From the NCBI GenBank assembly GCA_947000775.1, contig CAMQGK010000634.1, positions 20,515,501 to 20,579,500 on the forward strand: a stretch of 64,000 nucleotides of DNA, written 5' to 3'. This DNA comes from Pterois miles (Eukaryota; Chordata; Actinopteri; Perciformes; Scorpaenidae). The notes under the pieces were generated by a model, which was given only the letters and a program-made list of their open reading frames with translations, was not told where the DNA came from and did no database searches. This document shows, piece by piece, positions 44,530 through 57,776 of the stretch; the first letter of the stretch is position 1, and the number at the start of each line of letters is the position of its first letter. The position numbers were made by a program, and so were the translations under genes.

Positions 44530-44900
44530 TAATTGGCCGCAGTATGTCTGTAAGTTAATGACATTTAGGTGCATGAATCATATTACGGGACCCAGCTGGA
44601 AGTGATTCAGGAGTCAGACATGCTGCGATTACTGACGTGATCTCTGAGTATATAGATCGTATAAATTTGCTGCCTTCAGCACGCTTCAACTCTGGTAGCC
44701 ATGGAAACACAGGCTGTATAGGCTAAATATAGTGACAGGCAGCTCCTGAAGTTGATAAAAGCATTGAATATCATTCACCACGAACAGAGAGCCCTCAATA
44801 TTAATTCAGATAAGTGGAAGGACACATACCTCTCTCTGATAATTAATGATAATGATCATGTTCTCCGGGATTAGGACCATAGATTAGTGAGGAATCCTGT
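44530..44900. promoter_or_regulatory. candidate regulatory element with an RFX X-box
   Basis: GTAGCCATGGAAAC at 44695-44708 closely fits the palindromic X-box GTTGCCATGGCAAC (12 of 14). The surrounding sequence is repeat-free and carries homeodomain-like ATTAAT/TAAT cores (AATTAATGATAATGATC near 44842). This is inference from motifs only. Confidence 0.3.
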
Positions 44901-45589
44901 TGTAAAATAACAGCTTTATCACATAGTGAATGAAAAATAATAGATATCACAGTTACTCCCGTTTTGTGTGTTTAATATGAAAAAAAAAGAAGTGATCATA
45001 ACACGCCTAAACCAAATGCACATGTTCATTTGTATCCTTTTCAGTTTATGAAGTGCTTCAAGAGTTCATATATCAGTGATTTAAACCACCCATAAGATGA
45101 GCAGTGAGCGAGAGAATCCACTACACAAATCCCACCTCGGGCACAAACGTCCCAGCGGATTGGTGCCACAAATGCGAGTGTTTGAGAGTGAGAGTGAAGT
45201 GGGTGTACACAGTCTCTCCAAAGCTTTAACCACAATGAGATTAGTGTCAGTCGGCAGCATTAATCCCAATAGTCTCCCAGCAGCAGCACCGACCGAGCTG
45301 GCCCACCGTTAGCCGAGGAAAAACACCACGGGGAGACTGAAGGGAGTGGGCCGGAGCGACTTAACCAAAAAATGGATTAATCAGATACAGCTAGAGCAGG
45401 AGACGTCTTTTTGCATAATACGTAAAGCAAAACAAATGCTGGGATGTCAGTGATACAACAGTGTCAGATGGGCAGGCTGAGGGATGTTACAGAGGAAGGT
45501 TTAGTGACACGCTGGTTTTTAATTAGGGCCCAGGTTTGAAAGGTGCAACCGCAAAATACGCTTAACAGTCCCATCGAGGCGAACACTGG

Positions 45590-45850
45590 GGCGGATTATT
45601 TTCATTGTCAATTAATCTCTCGCTTATTTTGTTGATTAATCGATTGAGTTCTTTGTCCTGTAAAATGTCAGAAAATGGTGTTCTGTGTTTCCCAAAGCCC
45701 AAGATGACATCTTCACTTCAGTTTACTGTCGTAGAGGAGTAAAGAAACCAGAAAATAGTCACATTTAAGAAGCTGGTATCGGAGAATTTTGTCTCTGACT
45801 AATTGATTGTCGAAATAGTCTGCGATTAATGTCATAGTTGACAATAAATT
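45590..45850. mobile_element. MITE fragment related to the TAGGGCTGCAA family
   Basis: The arms GATTAATCGATTGAG and GACTAATTGATTGTCG surround an interior AAATGTCAGAAAATGG and ACATTTAAGAAGCTGG, the latter also present in complementary form at 42017-42356. The termini are degraded. Confidence 0.55.
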
Positions 45851-45989
45851 ATTTAGCTATTTATATTTATATATAAAATGTAACAAACACACACATGGTA
45901 GTTTGGAGATGTATGTCTGACCTGTGGCCTGTTGGCAGGTATTTTTTAGATGTTATACCCCCTTTTTTTTGCGTGATTTTTATTCCACA

Positions 45990-46312
45990 TCATGCAACAA
46001 TTAGTTGATTGACTCATTATTCGATTGATTAATTCGATAATCGATTTTGCTATTTTCAAAGAAAAAGGCCAATTACTGATTTCCTCTTTTCTTTGTCATA
46101 TATGAGGAATATTTTGGGGTTTTGGAGTGTTGGTTGAGTGAAACAAGCTGTTTGAATACAGCCCTTTGAGCTGTAGGGAATTCTACCACGTTTCCCACTA
46201 TTTTATGAAAATTTTATAGACAAAATGAATTATTTAGTCAGATTTGAGAAAATGATCAACAGGATGATCAATATTGAAAATAATTGTTGCATTGACTTGT
46301 AGCCCTAGTGGC
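45990..46312. mobile_element. second MITE fragment of the TAGGGCTGCAA family
   Basis: It starts near GCAACAATTAGTTGATTGAC and ends TTGTTGCATTGACTTGTAGC followed by CCTAG. The ends and ATCGAT-rich arms match the same group as 42017-42356. Confidence 0.6.
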
Positions 46313-48738
46313 ATCTATTAAGTATCGTAATGCCTTGATTCTGATTCTCTGATACTTTGAATTACACAAATTACTATTCCATTTATTAACCAGGTATATG
46401 TGAGATATAGGAATGTGGAAAAAAAAAAAAAAAAAACAACAACACAAACTGATCGGGGTGAATTTCCATTATCATGAATATCATCACAAGTGACTTGAGG
46501 AAGATATCTAGCTCGCTGTCATGATAGAAAAGTGATTAGTCATTATAATGTGAGAACAATGTTTTTTTTATTGGTTTATCCTTTATTCATGGTGAGGGAT
46601 CTTACAATTTAAGATTATCTTATTTAAGATCGTCTGATTATTTCTCACTAAAAATTATGTTCACTTAAAAACGATGCATGTCATATCTGCGATAAAGTGA
46701 TTACAGTATGTTTTAGTGCCATTTTAATCATATTTGGATTATTTTTTAATCGCAGTTATTTTGGCCAGGATAATCATGACATTTAATTTTCTTATCGTCC
46801 CATTAATTTGCTAAAGAGGACCATAAGATTTGGTTGAAAGCTCAGAAAAGCCAGTAATTGAAAATTACATTGTTGATGCTTATGGAAAGTGTGTGAAGTT
46901 TTAGCCAAACCTGTTCTGCTCTTTTTGGCAAAGCAGCAGCTCTTCTTCTGCAAAACCTCTGTTCTACCCACTGATTCCCCACCAGAGACATCCCCCGGCT
47001 CCCGTCCCCTCCCTTCCCCTCCGACGTTGGTACGATCCAAAAAGCCCAGCGGTTTGTTTGCTTGGGAAAGGAGAATATCCTCTGAGGTCAAGTCAAACAG
47101 GATGTGCTAGAGTGTGGTCCTTCGCTCCTATTGGCTCTTTGTAATAACGCTCTCAGTGGGGCGAACACACACACAGGCACAAACGTGTGTGCACATACAC
47201 ATCTGAAATGCCATACCTAACAAACCACAAACTCAGTTTTGCGGAATGCCTATCTGACAGGCCATCCAGTTGTATTTACCTTAAAAGAGGAGTTTGTGAT
47301 TAAAGCAGCGTGTTCGGAGCAGGCTTGTTTGAATAGACATTGTGTTGGGAAAATGTCAAACACTAAAACTAATAAACAGAAACTGCTGCAGATGAAGACA
47401 CCACTCAGTGAGAGTGAGAGCGGGACAGCGCAGTCAGAGGGACTGCTGCATCAGCAACCGGTCGTCCGAGATTTCTCTTTTTTGATGAGTTAATCAACAA
47501 TCCTGGAAATGTTTGTTAGCTTGGAGTGTATCTAAGCGAACATGAGATGTTGTTATTTTATAACGCATCAAAAAAACCCAGACATTGTTTTGCCCACTTG
47601 AGGCCAAGTACCAGCAGTGTAGGAGAAAGACAGAACAAGCAAATTATAGTTGTTTACTTCTTGGCGACAATGTGGTTTCTAGTTTTTGTCAAACAACTTG
47701 CACAATAGACAGATTTTGCTGATGAAGCATTATCTGCATCAGCGTGCTTTCATCAGTGCCTGCTGTTTCAGTCATACTGGCAGAAACAAAAGACCTGATA
47801 AAAACCTTATCCAGTGGCAGCTTTGACATGTGATAAAAGTGAAATGTAATCCATGTTGTTTGAGCCAACAAAACATCTGGCCTTATTATCAGTGTCACAT
47901 TTGATCGGCGAAACGAATAAACAGACACAAGAACGAACAGAGGGAGACCAATCTGGAGTCCAGCTAGTTTAATTACCCTGATGTCGTACTGTGTTTACAT
48001 GCACACAGAAACGGGTCTGACTTGGGCTGAGCTGTTTATGGACGTTAACACCCATCTGACTCGTCGCCTTTATACGTCTCAGTGGTATCATCATGGAAAC
48101 TGATCGACCGCGTGACACACAAAACCCAGTGACAGGACAATGTGGGCATCTCTTACAGTGAATAACGACGATCTTCACAATCAGGAAAATAAGTCGGCAC
48201 CATAAATGGAATGTGACCGTTGAAGGGATATCAGGTGTTTTGAAGTGGGGTTGGATGAGGTACTTTTCCATAGTCGGTGTGTTACCTACAGTTGATGAAT
48301 GTCAGCACGCCCCCGACTTGGAGAAGCAGACTGCTGTGGACGGGCCCAGCAGCAAAACATATTTAAGCCACTGTCAAAGAAAGGCTCACCTTAAAAAAAA
48401 AAATCAATATCAGTGTAAGTGTACACTATATTTAGTATATTTTCACTGCTTTACCTCGCCGTCAGACAGCCCTTTCCGATGGGGAACTGAAGCCACTGTA
48501 TCCAGCTATGCTCTCACTAATGCCTCGATCGGTTAGTTTGTTTGCGTTGCTGTGTGACTTTGGTGAATCAGAAATAATGAAAGTCGTACAATAACACAAA
48601 CTAAGGTAAAAATTACAGTTTGGTTGCTTTGGTGAGAGCATAGATAACGGCTTCAGTTCCCCATCAGAAACATAGACTGTATAGCTGTCTCACGGCAAGG
48701 TTAACCAGCAAAAATATAATTAACATAATGTACACAGG

Positions 48739-48976
48739 GGGCTGCTTCTTCCCACAGTCCAAAGACATGCTGTTTAGGTTAATTGATGACTCTAAATTGC
48801 CCGTAGTAGTGTGAGCGTGAATGGTTGTCTGTCTATATGTTGTCTGTCTCTATGTGCCCTGCGATGGACTGGCGACCTGTCCAGGGTGAACCCCGTCTTC
48901 TCCCAATGCCAGCTGGGATCGGCTCCAGCCCCCCCGCGACCCCTAACGGGATAAGCGGTTGACGATGGATGGATGG
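48739..48976 (+). mobile_element. 5'-truncated SINE, family B, with a 14-bp target duplication
   Basis: It contains CCCACAGTCCAAAGACATGC, CTCTAAATTGCCCGTAGTAG, GGACTGGCGACCTGTCCAGG and ends CGGTTGACGATGGATGGATG. ATAATGTACACAGG flanks it perfectly (48725-48738 and 48977-48990), proving retrotransposition. The tRNA-like head is absent. Confidence 0.85.
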
Positions 48977-49182
48977 ATAATGTACACAGGTACTGCTTTT
49001 TTTAGGTGGGGCTGTCTTTTAGGTGGCTAAAATATGTTTTGCTGCCGGCCCCGTCCACAGCAGTACATTGCTTTGGCTCTGTGCGGTAACTCCTGTCTGC
49101 TTCTCCGAACTAGGAAAACTAACCATCTACTGTAGGTAATACAGTAATACATAAAACCGTACTCAAAACACCCAAACTATCG

Positions 49183-49360
49183 CTTTAAAGCAGCAGTTGT
49201 CAGAATTGGAGCAAATATGATTATAAAAAGCATTTTTTATAAAACGGTCACTATTGTACAGCAGTGCATGAGACAGGTAATCTGAAAAAAAAACATGTGC
49301 CTCTGTGTCCAATCAGACGGTCAAACTAGGCAGCGCTGACGAAATATGAATCAATGTTTT
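49183..49360. repeat. truncated copy of the 25965-26574 inverted-repeat element
   Basis: CTTTAAAGCAGCAGTTGTCA, GTGCATGAGACAGGTAATCT and GGTCAAACTAGGCAGCGCTG match, in complement, the right part of 25965-26574. Confidence 0.6.
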
Positions 49361-51016
49361 TTGCCCAATGATGCCAAAAAGCTTCTACCTACTGAAGCTT
49401 GAAGTGCACAGTGTTAAATGGTGCCCACGTGTGCACGTTCCAGCAGAAACAGTACTGTTATCGACCCGGTGCTTACGTTGTGCGGCAGTCAGCCTGGAGC
49501 CTCGAAGAGACGGCGCCTGAAGGCAAAATAGTGGTCACATGGTGCCTGCCACTGAATTGTCTGCAACATATGGTGGGAAAAATGATCTAATGTAAGTATA
49601 CAGCTGATCACATAACAAAGCATAAAAAATTACATAGTGGAAAAAAATACTAGTTTTATATCTGATACTATTAAAACTATAGTTAACGTCATTTATTTGA
49701 AAGACGTGTTTAAAATATGTCCTTTACTGTATGTAATATTATAGAAATTATACTGTGACACAACTTGTATTACAGGCTATAAATTGTAATAGATTAACTG
49801 CCAAAGCTACTTTTATGTAATTGTTTTGAAGTCAAGGCAGTTAAGCAGTAAAACTGAAGTGCCAGATATGATTTTCAGGTATAAACACATTGCATTTGGA
49901 TCTCATTCAAGCCGGTAAACTTGAGAGCTCTTGTGTGGTTATGTGGCCACAAACGTCATTCCTGCATGTTGTCATTTAGCTGCAGGTAAACTGGAGATGA
50001 CTCAATCACCATGTTTTCTTTTCTTTTTTTTTTTTTTTCCACGTACAGTCCCACATCTACAGCGTTCCGCTTGGGCTCCACAGATAACGTCACCATGTCG
50101 CCGAAAGGTTAATTCTGTCGTTTACAGGTTATTGGCATTTTCAGTGCGTATAACTGACATCACATGCGGATAGGATGACAAAGTTCAGTGACACAAAGTG
50201 AAAATGTGTCCTTTTTTTTGGAGACAAAGGAAGGGGACGTTAAAGGGGAGGTATATGGGTCTATTAGAACATCCTAATAGGAGGCCAATGGCTAGGAAAT
50301 TGAATCAATTAGGAAGAAGAGGTCAGAGGAAATGACCTCAGGGTCAGTGAACATCACCTCTTAGCACCCACAGGAAGAGCTCCGTCACGGTGCTGTCCTC
50401 TGGATCTGACAACCTGGTTAACTTATATCTGCTGGAGCAGATCTTTATGAAAAGTTCACATTAACTTATATTTTGTTTGGTCGTTTCTTTTTTTACTTTT
50501 ATTTGTATTACATTTTCAGCTCTGGGGAGAACATCATGGGCATCCATACAACATGGCACCAATCAGTCCAACATTATACAAATACAACAATTAAGTTACT
50601 TTCATGTAAATGATCCATTTTCCCCAGTTCCCCCACTGAACAGATATCCTGAACAGTTTCAAACCATTGTTGTTCCTCTGGCGGCTTAGCTTTTTACTAG
50701 GGCTGTCAATTGATTAAAATATTTAATTGCGATTAAACGCATGATTGTCCATTAACTGTGATTAATCCCACATGTTTTATCTGTTAAAACCCTAATCCTA
50801 ACCTTAAAGAGAGATTTGTCAAGTATTTAATACTCTTACGGGAGTGAGCAAATATGCTGATTTATGAAAATGTATGTATATATTTATAATTGGAAAACAG
50901 CACAAAACAATGACAAATATTGTCCAGACACCCTCACAGGCACTGCATTTAGCATAACCCATACAGTATGCTCATATCATAACAATGGCAAACTGAAGTC
51001 CAACAGGCAACAACAG

Positions 51017-51283
51017 CAACTGGTAGCTGGAGAGGTGCCAGTTTACCTCTTGGGCACTGCCAAGGTGCCCCTGAGCAAGGCACCAAACCCCCAACTGCTC
51101 GGGGCGCTTGTCAGGAGCAGCCCCCTCACTCTGACACCTCTCCATTGTTGCATGTTTGTGCATGTGTGTGTTCGGGTCTGCATGTACCGTGTATAAGTTA
51201 ACAACAGAGTGAAAAAATTGAATTTCCCCTCGTGGGACTAATAAAGGACTATCTTCTTCTATCTTCTTCTTCTTCTGTCTTCT
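51017..51283 (+). mobile_element. 5'-truncated SINE, family A, nested in a hAT MITE
   Basis: It begins at the body (ACTGGTAGCTGGAGAGGTGC), lacking the tRNA head, and ends in GGGACTAATAAAGG with a CTT-rich tail. Comparison with the uninterrupted MITE at 23670-24387 fixes both insertion points. Confidence 0.8.
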
Positions 51284-51517
51284 GTGTGCTGACTGTATGA
51301 CTTGACCAAAATGATCATAAAGTGGGCATTTATGTGAAGGGCAGACTTGTGGGTACTAATAGATCCCATTTTCATTCACATATCTTGAGGTCAGAGGTCA
51401 AGGGACTCCTTCAAAAATGGCCATGCCAGTTTTCAGTTTTTCCTCACCAAAATTTAACACGTAAGTTTGGTGCGTTATTTAACCCCCTCCGTGAGCTAGT
51501 ATGATGTGGTTGGCATT

Positions 51518-51547
51518 AATAAAGGTTCATCTTATCTTATCTTATCA
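51518..51547 (+). mobile_element. tail-only retroinsertion of about 26 bp
   Basis: AAAGGTTCATC followed by (TTATC)n is present here but absent at the equivalent point of the sister MITE (near 24213). It matches the end of the LINE/SINE tail. Confidence 0.5.
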
Positions 51548-51837
51548 ATACATTCCTTGTGTTTTCTAGTTTCATATGATGCCAGTATATTCACTAGCTA
51601 GCGCTAACTAGCTTAAAAACTGAGCTTGGTACATCCTCCGGATGATCGATTGCATTACTGTGTTGAGGAAATTAGTGGCGTTTAAACAAATCGTGTTCAC
51701 TTTGACAGTCCTACTTTATACCAGTTTCTTGTTAGAGCTTTTTTACTGGCTATAAGCAGAATTATTGCCTGGTATCTATCTCATCTTTGTACATTCATCT
51801 CTGTCTTCCAGGTACATTACAGCTCGGTTGTTTGGAA

Positions 51838-52170
51838 TAAGATAAGATAAGATAAGATATTCCTTTATTAGTCCCACAGTGGGGAAATTCACACATTACA
51901 GCAGCAAGTGGATAGTGCAATAAAAGACAAGAAGCATAGATTTAAAAACAGTATTAATACAAATAAAATGAATTTGTATATACATAATAGAAAAGTAAAG
52001 CCAGAAATATGTCCATCATATCAATAAATAATTGTCCAATAGCATATCCCGTAATGTCTTTAATAGTTGCATTATTATTATTCCAGAAAGGCTTCAGTTT
52101 AGTGCAGCTCCAGAAAACGTGGGGATGTTTGGCCTCCAGGTTGCCGCAGAGCCTCCAACATGGTTGCTAT
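51838..52170 (-). mobile_element. 3' end of an L1/Tx1-like LINE (ORF2 C terminus plus tail)
   Basis: The minus-strand translation across stops and a broken frame gives CWRLCGNLEAKHPHVFWSC then TKLKPFW. This is the Cys-rich C-x3-C...H-x4-C motif and aromatic KxxFW that end ORF2 of L1-like LINEs. It is followed by a short 3'UTR and TTCCCCACTGTGGGACTAAT, AAAGGAATATC and (TTATC)n. The copy is heavily 5' truncated and inactive. Confidence 0.65.
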
Positions 52171-53004
52171 AGCTGCTTTTGATCTGGGGTCTACGAAGAT
52201 ACTAGTGTGATTCTTCCAACCAAAATCACCCTTTTTTTCTCTATATTCGTGACCTGCTGCCACATTTCGGAAGGAGCACCCCGCTTGTGTGACTGGTGCA
52301 ATGCAAAAACCTTATTACACCACTTTAGGAAGCTAAAGGAGAATGGGAAGTAAGACTGGATCGCTGTCTGGGGGCTTCTGGTCTTTGAAGGACTCAGCAG
52401 CTCCACTGCCGTCGAATAAGATTCTTACACCTTCTGCGTGGCTTTCCTGACTTACGTGAGATTGATGCATGCAGAAAGATCTGAGGAGCACATTGTGCAA
52501 ATATCAAAAAACTGTCAAAGTTTCCTGCGTGGAGTAGCCAGTAGCAGAGTTGGGGATGAAGGAAGCGTGTAAGGAAAACTGTCCTGAGCGAGAGGATGAG
52601 AGTAATGATATTTCTGTTTATCTGCGGAGATGGTCCTGAGGTATTTTTGGATGGCCGTTGTTTTTTCCTCCGTAAATTCCAGGTTCCGGCTGTTTTTCCT
52701 TCTCCTTGTTCCCAGCCTGTGAATGCAGGGCCGCTTCCTCTCCCTCCTTCCTATTCTGAGCCTCTGATTGCATGGAGGAGGGGGCTGCTCAACAGGATAG
52801 TGTGCTGATGTGTGTGTGTTGTGAATCTAGGGGGAAGGAATGTTGCAATATGTATTATTTTTTTTTCTGTCAGTCGGTTTAAACTAATGAAAGCGCGTAG
52901 TGTCTCGGGTGTTGGGTGTGGAGGATGTAACCATTAAAGAGATCAGCATGTCAACTGTTCCCCAAGTGCTGCTTTCTCTGATCCAGCTGGTGATGGGAGG
53001 TGTC

Positions 53005-53008
<4 letters not shown>

Positions 53009-53038
<30 letters not shown>
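53009..53038. repeat. (GT)n microsatellite
   Basis: About 14 GT units ending in GCGCGC. Confidence 0.9.
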
Positions 53039-53045
<7 letters not shown>

Positions 53046-53477
53046 CACTCTGCCCCACACACTCCTCTCAGCAAGAAACAGACAGATGGATCTTTGCTTC
53101 GGCCAATGCTTCTGATCTAACAGTACAGCCGTGCTGCAGGCCAAATTACTCTGCATCTTTCTTTCCCCATAAATAAACCCGCTTTTATCTAAACAGGCTG
53201 CAGACACCCCAGGCTGAAGAAAAGATAAATGCTTATGAATGCAATGTTTGCATCTATATAATCAAAGTTAGTGTTCTGTGGTTGAATATCAAGCAATAAA
53301 CATCACATAAAAAACATGATGCATTGCTGCCTTTTGATTGCCAGGCGATCACATGTTGCTGCAGCGTTAATCTGGGGTTAAGTTCTTCATTTGACACTTT
53401 CGCACAGGTTTCCTGATTGGACTGGCGTATTATCTGCTCTGCCTTTAGTTTTTGCTTTTTACTAGTTTATTGTAAGG

Positions 53478-53811
53478 TAGGCCTGGGTGATATAGAGAAA
53501 ACCAAATATGATATTTTTGACTAAATACCTTTATTGATATTGTGATGATATTGGCGGGTCGACCCCTGGGACTTTTACAAAATATTTACACAATGTAATT
53601 TTCTTTTATAATCATCAGTAATGAGGATATAATGACTAAGTGGGTAAAGGCAAATAGCAGAAGAGTCTGGGAAGTTCAGAAAATGTCATCACTTGACTGT
53701 AATGCAGCTGTTAACATCAGGAAAAACCAACACTTAGGCGATATTATGAAATCACAAATCTAAGATGATAGCTAGTTTTGTATCCATCCATCCATGTATT
53801 GCCCAGCCCTA
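53478..53811. mobile_element. MITE, TAGGCCTGGGTGATA family
   Basis: It starts TAGGCCTGGGTGATATAGAG and ends ATTGCCCAGCCCTA, inverted ends of a common teleost hAT-like MITE. No clear duplication in the flanks. Non-coding. Confidence 0.6.
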
Positions 53812-56800
53812 AAACTCGGCACACTGCAAAGTGAGAAACAAGGGAGTTAACATCTACATTTGGCTGCAAGGTCAAAGAACAAAAAGCTTTCTGAGTTATT
53901 TTGTGATTTTCTTCTGTAAATGTTCCCATATTTAAACTGAATATTTCATCCAGCTGTTGAAGTGGGACCTTGGGTCTTGATTGCTAGATGTAATTGTAAA
54001 TATTTGAAAGAATCATGTGTTGAATAGAAACACATTTCTGCTCCAAAACTGTGAGTTTGTTGGGAGTCTTGAGGCTCTTCAGTTCAGCTGCAGCCTCTCT
54101 GTTTCATTTCCTTTAACAGCACAGGAACAATGAATGATATATTTCTCTTATTGCTTAGCCCAAGAGAGTAATACGTGAGTCATGCTGTAGACTACATGAC
54201 ATAGGACAAAGTACAGCTGAATTTGTATTTGAGTTTCAGGGAAATAAACCAACTCAAAAAGGGAGAAGTGCATAAGTGTAGGCTCATTCAAGAGTGGTAT
54301 CAATCTTCTCATGTGACTCTCTGCAAGAAAGGGAGTAAAATTATAGAAAGAAATGTCTAACTGTACCTTTAAATTATTCCTACTGGATTCACACACATTT
54401 GAAGCAGGTGTCATATCACCTACAGAAGCAGGTCAAAGGGGAAAGACAAAAAGACGTGTGTGTGTGTGTCCTCTGGTCCTCTGGTTGAACAGCTCGTTGT
54501 TGACATAAAAACAAAGGCACACTGCAGCCTGCTCCTCTATTTATTGCACAACAAGCAACCCAGACCACTGCCATATTGGATTTTTCCTCTGTTTGCAGTT
54601 TTATCTTCATAACCAGGCTATGTCGTTTATTGTAGAGCATAAACACACTGGCATGCACATAAGAGCACTATGTCAGACTTGTCTCACTGTGGGGGTCTCC
54701 CATTTATATTCTCGTCATCTCTCTCTTTTTCTTCTGCTGATATATCAAATTGATAGTTTGGTGAATCTCTCCAGCACTTCCAAAGGGGTTGTTTTTCCCC
54801 GAAGACTTGTGAGGTACACAGCACAGTGTTGATTCCCTGTAGTTCTGCTTTTACTATCATTTGGCATTCAAGTTCAGGAAAGTGCACGGCACATTTGTAA
54901 AAGTATTGTTTGTATCTTTCCCATCTGCCTCTCACAGTAAATCTTCTAGTTTGCTCTTTGTTTCCTCTCAGGGACTTTCAGGGTTATTCGGGCCGACAGC
55001 TGAAACGCTTGAACTCTTTTTCATTCCAGTTATATCTCGACGGGAGATATAGACACTGTAGCATTTGTTGGGGATTATGAAAAATGTTTCTTCCCTATAG
55101 ACATGCAAGAGCTTTCTGCTTCAAAAGATATATTCTTATCCGCCTTCCCCATTGGACGGTCGACTGGAATTTCCAGCCGAGAGCAAAGTGATAGTGGTGG
55201 TGTTATCTGTGTTTAGACTATAAATGTTTATGAGGGATATATTTCAGAGTGTAGCAAAAAACAGACCTCGTGTGTGAGTTTGTTTTATTGGCTGTAAGCA
55301 TCCATGAAGGCCGGCGATACACGGCCACGTTAGAATTGGATAGATAGGCGACTCAGCACTGCTGAGGTTTGTTTTACTGGAATAGAAGGAATTTGTGTTT
55401 TCCTGGCCTCATACATCAGTATGGCAGATGTTTCCTAAAGGATGGATCATGAGGCCTTTCAAACGGATTCACAAACCACCTTAATTGCTGTTTGTTTTGT
55501 CTCCGTCCGACTCCCCTTCCCCTCCCACTATTGGTCTTGCGTGAAACATCTGAGGAGCATTTTCAAGAACAAAAAGGAACTCATTTTGGTGCTGCATATT
55601 TGGCTCTCAGACACACGGGGAACTGGGTATTGTTTCCAAGCTTTTTATCCATCCACCATTTGATCTCCGCTCCCATCCACGGTGCAGAATGTGCTCAGCC
55701 TGCTCATTTTGAACTGGGCAGTGAATCCCATTCATGGTGTTTTTCCATGCCTGAGATGGGTATTGGGCGCTGATAGGATATCAAGCACACCTAAGTGCTT
55801 CCCTTTCCTCCCCTCTCTTTATTTTCTTTCCTTTTCTCATCGGCCTCTGCCTCTCTATCAGGCCCCTCGCACATGCTCTGTGTCACGTCCTGTAGCGAAC
55901 AACAGCCCTACCTTCCCTGGAAGGCATGGCGATGAACGCTGCCATAGATCAATCCTCTACATTTGTGCACGATTGATGGAAAGTTTCAGAGAAAGATTTA
56001 CTGTGTGGACTTTTTATAGAAGACAGCAAGATTCGTCATGTTTTACCCCTCCAACCTTCATGTTCTCTCTCCACCCTTTTCCTTCTCATTCACACATACA
56101 ATAGACATTTCTTGCTTTCCCATCCCCCAGTAACGCACGCTGAAATTTAGGTTTCAAAGCATCTGAAGCTCACTCCCATTTCACCTCTCTGTGTGTTTGT
56201 TGACCCGCAGCCATCTTTCAGCCCCCATCATCATCAGGTAAGTCTGTGTTTGTTGATGTTGTCTGGGTAACAACACGGGTTGCCAAGAGTCGTCCATCTG
56301 CGGCTGAAAAGGAGCACGACCCCGAAGCTTTGTGTTTTAAAATACCTTCAACTCTAAAACAGTCAGAGATGAGACACCTTAAACTCCACATAACTTGACG
56401 GAAATGTTCAAACTTCAAGATCTGGCAAACACCACTTGAAGTTGCACAGACCTGTCCGAGACTAAGATGAATGATGTCACTCAAGCTGAAGTGGCACATC
56501 ATCCTGAGCTGTCTCTTTTTTGAAATCCTGGCAAAAGTTGTGTTTGCTGGGAGACACAAGTTGTTAGGGCTTGCCAAGGATGTACGAACAGGACAAGCTC
56601 CATCCTGACTGGCATCTTGGTTTCACATCCAAAGGGGGAGAAGGGGGAGACCTCATGTTCAAGTGACTCAGCATTTATCTGAAGTTGTACTCTACTTGCA
56701 CAGGAATATAACGCAGCACAATAATGAAATAAAATCTCGAATGATGCGGTGACGCATGCGACTGACTGGCATTGGTTAACATGGCATCAAAGGGAAGAAA

Positions 56801-57063
56801 TGAGCTCATTGTGCAGTGAAACCTACACTGAGTTTGGAGTGTAGTTTATAGCTGCCGCCGGCCCCTCGCCCTCTCTGTGGCAGCGGTGATTCATGTGATT
56901 GAGAAGAGTGTGGGAGGGGAAGTGGGGTGGAAGGGGAGGAAGAGAGGCAGGAAGTAGGGGGGAAAAGCTGTTCTATCAACGAGGCCTGATAATGGCGACC
57001 CACAGGAAACCGCTGAGGAGGATTTTCCACGATGTCGCACAGGAGCCCTCGCAATAGAGCTGA

Positions 57064-57065
<2 letters not shown>

Positions 57066-57094
<29 letters not shown>
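57066..57094. repeat. (AC)n microsatellite
   Basis: About 14 AC units. Confidence 0.9.
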
Positions 57095-57097
<3 letters not shown>

Positions 57098-57744
57098 TTT
57101 TACCCCTTCACCACCCCCACCCCCACCTCTAAGCCCACACAAACAGGGCCACCCACGCCCTCCCGGGTGCCATGTTAACACAGCAGCGTCCCTTCAGCCA
57201 AGAAAGTAGCATCACGTCAATCGTCTCAATCAACGTTTTTAAGTGGATCGGCAGATCTGTCAGCATGTTCGTCCTTATCTCTTACTCTGGCTGCACCTGC
57301 TCCGGTGGTGGCACCGTGCCAGCTCCCATCCAGGGCCTGCCATTGGCTGGCGGCTCTCAGGACCACAGTGCATGTTGGCCAGTAAACAAGATGAAAAGCG
57401 AGTGTACACAGACATAGACGTGGCCCTCATCTTCCTCCTCATTTGAAACTTAAAGCTTTTAGGACACACAAGCGGAGCTGCACTGCCCTGTCTGATCCAA
57501 ACATATTCGTAAAACATGAAGCGAAAGGTGTCCGAAAGGAACTCTGCTTCCACATCTGCCTGAAAGGAGAGCGAGGAGGTGTGTGTTAATGTGTGTGTGT
57601 GTCGAACATGTTTGTCCCGTATTCGGACAGGGAGGGGTCCTTGTTTTCCTTCTGCTCTTCCCTTTGGTTACACTGTTGTTTCCCAGGCCCCCCTGTATAC
57701 AACACATCCCATTAGGAAGGCTGCTGCTGCTGAGACCTCCTTCT

Positions 57745-57745
<1 letters not shown>

Positions 57746-57774
<29 letters not shown>
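57746..57774. repeat. (AC)n microsatellite
   Basis: About 14 AC units following a CTG-rich run. Confidence 0.9.

Positions 57775-57776
<2 letters not shown>

Larger units (their letters stand above)
50698..51713. mobile_element. hAT-type MITE interrupted by a SINE
   Basis: The ends TAGGGCTGTCAA and TTGACAGTCCTA are inverted. The flanks CTTTTTAC and CTTTATAC agree at 7 of 8. It is collinear with 23670-24387 except for a SINE insert at 51017-51283 and a 26-bp tail insert near 51518. Confidence 0.8.

Noticed and set aside
55442..56104. Overlapping 73-140-codon frames
   Set aside because: Pyrimidine-rich intergenic sequence. The peptides are Ser/Pro/Phe rich without domain motifs or signals.
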